Below are positions 59,938-64,000 of a DNA stretch of 64,000 nt, piece after piece (the stretch's first letter is position 1; every line of letters begins with the position of its first letter). A program made the translations under genes and the position numbers. Source of the stretch: Stutzerimonas degradans (GTDB lineage Bacteria > Pseudomonadota > Gammaproteobacteria > Pseudomonadales > Pseudomonadaceae); contig NZ_JAMOHV010000014.1 in NCBI RefSeq assembly GCF_024448505.1, forward strand, positions 1 to 64,000, written 5' to 3'. The notes below the pieces were generated by a model that was given only the letters and a program-made list of their open reading frames with translations, ran no database searches and was not told the origin of the DNA.

Positions 59938-59948
59938 AGATTTCTCCT

Positions 59949-61709
59949 TCACTCTTCTACGCGGACTTCGCGGAACATCCCGAGGTCCATGTGCATCAGC
60001 ATATGGCAGTGGTAGGCCCAGCGCCCGAGGGCGTCGGCGGTGACACGGTAACTGCGTCTCGCGCCCGGCGGCATATCGATGGTGTGCTTGCGTACGAGGA
60101 AATTGCCGTGCTCGTCCTCCAGGTCGCTCCATAGCCCGTGCAGGTGGATGGGGTGGTGCATCATGGTGTCGTTGACCAGCACGATGCGCAGGCGCTCGCC
60201 GTACTGCAGACGGATCGGCTCGGCATCGGCGAAAGGGATGCCGTCGAACGACCAGGAGAAACGCTCCATGTGGCCGGTCAGGTGCAGCTCGAGGGTACGG
60301 CTCGGCTGACGGCCATCCGGATCGGCGAAGCTGCTGCGCAGGTCGGCGTAGGTCAGCACGCGGCGGCCGTTGTCGCGCAGGCCAATGCCCGGATCGTCCA
60401 GCTTGGGCACCGGCATCATGGTTTGCATGTCCACCAGCGGGTTGTTCGTCTCGCTGGCCGGGTGCGTCTGCATCGCGGTTTCGGCGTTCGCACCGTGCCC
60501 CATGTCGGCGTGTTTCATCTGGCCGTGATCCATGCCGCCATGGTCCATGTCGCTGCCCGTGGAGGCGGCGCCATGCGCGGCGTGATCGCCGTGGCCCATG
60601 TCGTCCATGCTCAGTTCGGGGCGCGGATCGGGCTCGGGCACCGGTGCCTGCAGGCCCTGGCGCACCGCCAGGGTGCCGCGAGAAAAGCCCGAGCGGTCCA
60701 TCGCCTGGGCGAACAGCGTGTAGGCGTCCTGGCTGCCGTCCGGCTCGACGATCACGTCGAGCGTTTCGGCCACCGCCAGGCGCACTTCGTCGACGGTCAC
60801 CGGTTCGACGTACTGGCCGTCGGCGGCGACCACGGTGAGCTTGAGGCCGGGGATGCGGAAGTCGAAATAGGTCATCGCCGAACCGTTGATGAGCCGCAGG
60901 CGAATGCGCTCGCCCGGCTGAAACAGCCCGGTCCAGTTGCCGTCCGGCGCCAGGCCGTTGAGCAGGTAGGTGTAGGTGGCGCCGCTGATGTCGGCGAGAT
61001 CGGTGGGTGACATGTTCATCCTGGCCCACGCCCAGCGCTCGCTGAAGCTCTCGCGCCAGCCCTTGTCGGCCACGTCTTCGATGAAATCGCCAAGGGTGCG
61101 GCGTCCCAGGTTGTAGTAGTCGGCCTGCTTCTTCAGCTTGGCCAGTACCCGCGCCGGGCTCTCGTCGGTCCAGTCGGAGAGGAACACCACGTAGTCGCGC
61201 TCGTAGCTGAACGGCTCCGGCTCGATGGGATCGATCACCAGCGGGCCATAGACGCCGAGCTGCTCCTGGAAGGCGGAATGGCTGTGGTACCAGTAGGTGC
61301 CGCTCTGCTTCACCTTGAAGCGGTACTCGTACATACCGTCCGGCGCGATACCGGCAAAGCTGAAACCGGGTACGCCGTCCATGTTGGCCGGCAGCAGGAT
61401 GCCGTGCCAGTGGATGGAGGTGTCGTGGGGCAGGCGGTTGCGCACGCGCAGGGTCACGCTGTCGCCTTCGCGCCAGCGCAGCAGCGGGCCGGGGATGCTG
61501 CCGTTGATGGCCATGGCGGTGCGGCGGTTGCCGGTGAAGTCCACCGTCATGGCGTCGATGGTCAGATCGAACTCGGTGCCGCTGAGTGTCGTCGGCTGGC
61601 CGGGGCTGGTCAGCGCCCAGACGGGCTGGCGCCATAGCCCGAGCCCGGCGAAAGCGCCACCGGCGGCGAGGCTTTTGACGAAGGTGCGCCGAGAGCTATT
61701 CGAGTGCAT
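59949..61709 (-). CDS. copA: copper resistance multicopper oxidase CopA (PcoA-type)
   Basis: CopA oxidises Cu(I) in the periplasm and binds extra copper. The 586-residue protein has a Tat signal (SSRRTFVKSL), the multicopper sites HWHG, WYHSHS, HPIHLHG and HCHMLMHM, and a Met/His-rich insertion (residues about 366-440, with MDHGGMDHGQM). The ATG at 61709 is chosen so that the Tat motif is N-terminal; the frame is open 24 codons further. A CopR-type box lies about 110 bases upstream. Not to be confused with the copper P-ATPase also called copA. Confidence 0.93.
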   Translation of the reverse strand: MHSNSSRRTFVKSLAAGGAFAGLGLWRQPVWALTSPGQPTTLSGTEFDLTIDAMTVDFTGNRRTAMAINGSIPGPLLRWREGDSVTLRVRNRLPHDTSIHWHGILLPANMDGVPGFSFAGIAPDGMYEYRFKVKQSGTYWYHSHSAFQEQLGVYGPLVIDPIEPEPFSYERDYVVFLSDWTDESPARVLAKLKKQADYYNLGRRTLGDFIEDVADKGWRESFSERWAWARMNMSPTDLADISGATYTYLLNGLAPDGNWTGLFQPGERIRLRLINGSAMTYFDFRIPGLKLTVVAADGQYVEPVTVDEVRLAVAETLDVIVEPDGSQDAYTLFAQAMDRSGFSRGTLAVRQGLQAPVPEPDPRPELSMDDMGHGDHAAHGAASTGSDMDHGGMDHGQMKHADMGHGANAETAMQTHPASETNNPLVDMQTMMPVPKLDDPGIGLRDNGRRVLTYADLRSSFADPDGRQPSRTLELHLTGHMERFSWSFDGIPFADAEPIRLQYGERLRIVLVNDTMMHHPIHLHGLWSDLEDEHGNFLVRKHTIDMPPGARRSYRVTADALGRWAYHCHMLMHMDLGMFREVRVEE

Positions 61710-61815
61710 GCAGGTCCTGTTCGATAGTGGCTGTTCGCGCTGCTCCAGCGGACGCGCGCGGCAAACATGTCTGGTCATCATAAGGGCGCTCAGCTGACTC
61801 GCAGCTGAGCCGAAG

Positions 61816-61830
61816 ATTACCGTTCTGTCA
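61816..61830 (-). promoter_or_regulatory. CopR-type box upstream of copA
   Basis: On the minus strand, TGACA-GAACG-GTAAT matches the cop box pattern TGACA-N5-GTAAT bound by the CopR/CopRS response regulator in Pseudomonas. It lies in the 145-base gap upstream of copA. No copRS genes are in the window. Confidence 0.7.
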
Positions 61831-61854
61831 GCTTGATGTGGCCCGCCCTAGGCG

Positions 61855-62205
61855 TTACAGCAGCTCGATGCCGAAGCGTCGCAGCACGAGTGCCAGCGCA
61901 CCGAAGCAGATGACGGTCAGCACCGCGCACGCCAGCAGCGTCGGCCAGAAGCCCAGGCGTGTCAGCAGGCGGGGGAATACGAGAAACATCGGCAGCGTCG
62001 GCAGCACGTACCAGAAGGTGTACCAGGCGTGGTTGGCGATCTTCTCGGTCGGCTGGCGCTCGATGTACAGCCAGATCAGGCTGAGCAGGGTGATCAATGG
62101 CAGCGCGGCCAGAAAGCCGCCCAGCTTGTCGCTGCGCTTGGCGGCTTCCGAGACCAGCACCACCACGGCGGCGGTCAGCAGGAACTTGGTGACGATCCAG
62201 GCCAT
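61855..62205 (-). CDS. DUF3147 family membrane protein
   Basis: This 116-residue protein has four predicted membrane segments covering most of its length, and belongs to DUF3147, of unknown function. It sits between the copper genes on the same strand, 30 bases after the DUF411 gene, which links it to copper handling by position only. Confidence 0.8.
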   Translation of the reverse strand: MAWIVTKFLLTAAVVVLVSEAAKRSDKLGGFLAALPLITLLSLIWLYIERQPTEKIANHAWYTFWYVLPTLPMFLVFPRLLTRLGFWPTLLACAVLTVICFGALALVLRRFGIELL

Positions 62206-62235
62206 AGGCCTCCCGACGACGCGCTGCCGCGAAAC

Positions 62236-62682
62236 TCAGCGTACCGGCTGGCTGCCGAGATAATCGCCCATCACCACGTCACGGCCTTGTTCGGTCAGGC
62301 CAATCACCTGGTAGCGCTCATGCGGCTGGCCGTAATCCATGCCCGGCGAGCCGGCCGGCATGCCCGGTACCGCGACGCCGGCGAGATCGTCGCGCTGCTG
62401 CAGCTCACGGATCGCCGCGACCGGCACATGGCCTTCGACGAACTTGCCGTCGATCACCCCAGTGTGGCACGAGCCCAGGCGCGGCGCCACGCCCGCGCGC
62501 TGCTTGACTGCCGACATGTTGGCCTCGACGTGGTCGCGCACCTCGAAACCGTTGGCTTCCAGATACTTGATCCAGTCCTTGCAGCAGCCGCAGTTGGCGT
62601 CGCGATGCACGTCGATCACATCGGCGGCGTGTGCCACACCGGAGATCAGCAGGGCGGCGAGGGCGGTGAGATAAGGCTTCAT
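62236..62682 (-). CDS. copG: DUF411 metal-binding protein (CopG-like)
   Basis: This 148-residue periplasmic protein has a signal peptide (residues 1-19) and the DUF411 thioredoxin-like domain with CGCCKDW near residue 31-37 and GSCHTG near 69. CopG of this family binds several copper ions and can act on copper redox state. It lies 21 bases after copZ in the same direction. Confidence 0.88.
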   Translation of the reverse strand: MKPYLTALAALLISGVAHAADVIDVHRDANCGCCKDWIKYLEANGFEVRDHVEANMSAVKQRAGVAPRLGSCHTGVIDGKFVEGHVPVAAIRELQQRDDLAGVAVPGMPAGSPGMDYGQPHERYQVIGLTEQGRDVVMGDYLGSQPVR

Positions 62683-62703
62683 GTACGTCTCCAGATCAGG
62701 GTT

Positions 62704-62970
62704 TCAGCGACAGCCGCAGCCACCGTTGCCGCCGCAGCCAGTCTGCGCGGCGGGGGTGGGTGCGGCGGTGTTGATGGCGGCAGGATAGCCGGCTTCGTCG
62801 AGCGCGGCGATCAGCGCCGGACTGTCGGCCTGGCCGGCGACACGGGCGAGCCCGGCGGCCAGGTCGACCTCGACGGCGGTGACTCCGGACACGGCCTGCA
62901 GCGCTTCGCTGACATGCTTGACGCAATGGCCGCAGGTCATGCCGGTTACCTTGAGTTCGATGCTGTTCAT
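62704..62970 (-). CDS. copZ: copper chaperone CopZ-like with Cys-rich tail
   Basis: This 88-residue protein has an HMA domain with the GMTCGHC metal site at residues 10-16, which carries Cu(I) to the P-ATPase in the cytoplasm. Beyond the normal ~66-residue length it has an Ala/Pro-rich linker and a tail with three more Cys (GCGGNGGCGC) that could bind extra metal. It lies just after the ATPase gene with its own MerR-type promoter. Confidence 0.9.
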   Translation of the reverse strand: MNSIELKVTGMTCGHCVKHVSEALQAVSGVTAVEVDLAAGLARVAGQADSPALIAALDEAGYPAAINTAAPTPAAQTGCGGNGGCGCR

Positions 62971-63006
62971 GTGCGTCTCCCAGGATGGTTGCGTGAACGT
63001 GGTTGG

Positions 63007-63033
63007 ATGTTCATCCCTGACATCGTGTCAAGG

Positions 63034-63037
<4 letters not shown>
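63007..63037 (-). promoter_or_regulatory. CueR-type promoter of copZ
   Basis: On the minus strand, TTGACC (-35, 63032-63037) is followed by the dyad CCTTGACA-CGA-TGTCAGGG (63015-63033), then a weak -10 with the 19-base spacing typical of MerR-family promoters. CueR bound to Cu(I) would activate copZ and the copper genes after it. Confidence 0.7.

Positions 63038-64000
<963 letters not shown>

Overview
The window is GC-rich proteobacterial chromosome. Gene content and gene order match Pseudomonas closely: multicopper oxidase-tadA, ABC ATPase-argF-grxD-bfrB-bfd, yaeQ-recJ, prfB-lysS, lptF-ppc-adk-tsaB, rsmJ-mexL/J/K-like, opgG-opgH. The best guess is a Stutzerimonas (Pseudomonas stutzeri group) or close Pseudomonadaceae strain. 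The species call is inference. No rRNA, tRNA, CRISPR array or complete insertion sequence was seen.

Region 1 (1-7748) is accessory DNA. A 15-base sequence whose codons read Ile-Glu-Trp-Glu-stop, the usual C-terminal end of GMP synthetase (GuaA), occurs at 309-323 and again at 7734-7748 with one mismatch. Each copy is followed by an AAAGCCCGC-type terminator. This fits two islands integrated one after the other at the 3' end of guaA, which itself lies left of the window. The second island (about 324-7733) carries an AT-richer membrane protein of unknown function and a tight three-gene operon of different base composition: a DUF6361 protein, a protein with two phospholipase D (HxK) motifs, and a large SF2/SNF2-type helicase. 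It looks like a nucleic-acid-targeting defence module that I cannot match to a named system. It is the most interesting content of the window.

Region 2 (7749-57829) is core chromosome. In order it holds: a Tat-exported multicopper oxidase and tadA; an orphan ABC ATPase with argF; an iron/redox block (grxD, bacterioferritin, Fur-controlled bfd); yaeQ and recJ; a molybdopterin oxidoreductase and an Old Yellow Enzyme; a DUF533 protein; prfB with its programmed frameshift and lysS; a QEGLA-motif putative metallopeptidase, an AIM24-like protein and a macrodomain protein; two DUF4398/OmpA lipoproteins; ppc, adk, tsaB; a DUF72 protein, an extensin-like protein and rsmJ; a MexJK-type RND pump with its TetR regulator; a TetR/GST pair; a degenerate metallo-beta-lactamase-like protein; a PAS-GAF-GGDEF protein; an FKBP; a MocR regulator; ccoG; lrgA-lrgB; pirin and wrbA; a GH3 beta-glucosidase; and osmoregulated periplasmic glucan synthesis (opgG-opgH).

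Region 3 (57958-64000) is a copper-resistance block, all on the minus strand: CopA-type P-ATPase (cut by the window end), copper chaperone CopZ, DUF411 protein, a DUF3147 membrane protein, multicopper oxidase CopA, a Met/His-rich small protein, CopB, and a cytochrome c with a His-rich tail. A CueR/MerR-type operator precedes copZ and a CopR-type box precedes copA. This suggests separate cytoplasmic and periplasmic copper control, with the regulators outside the window.
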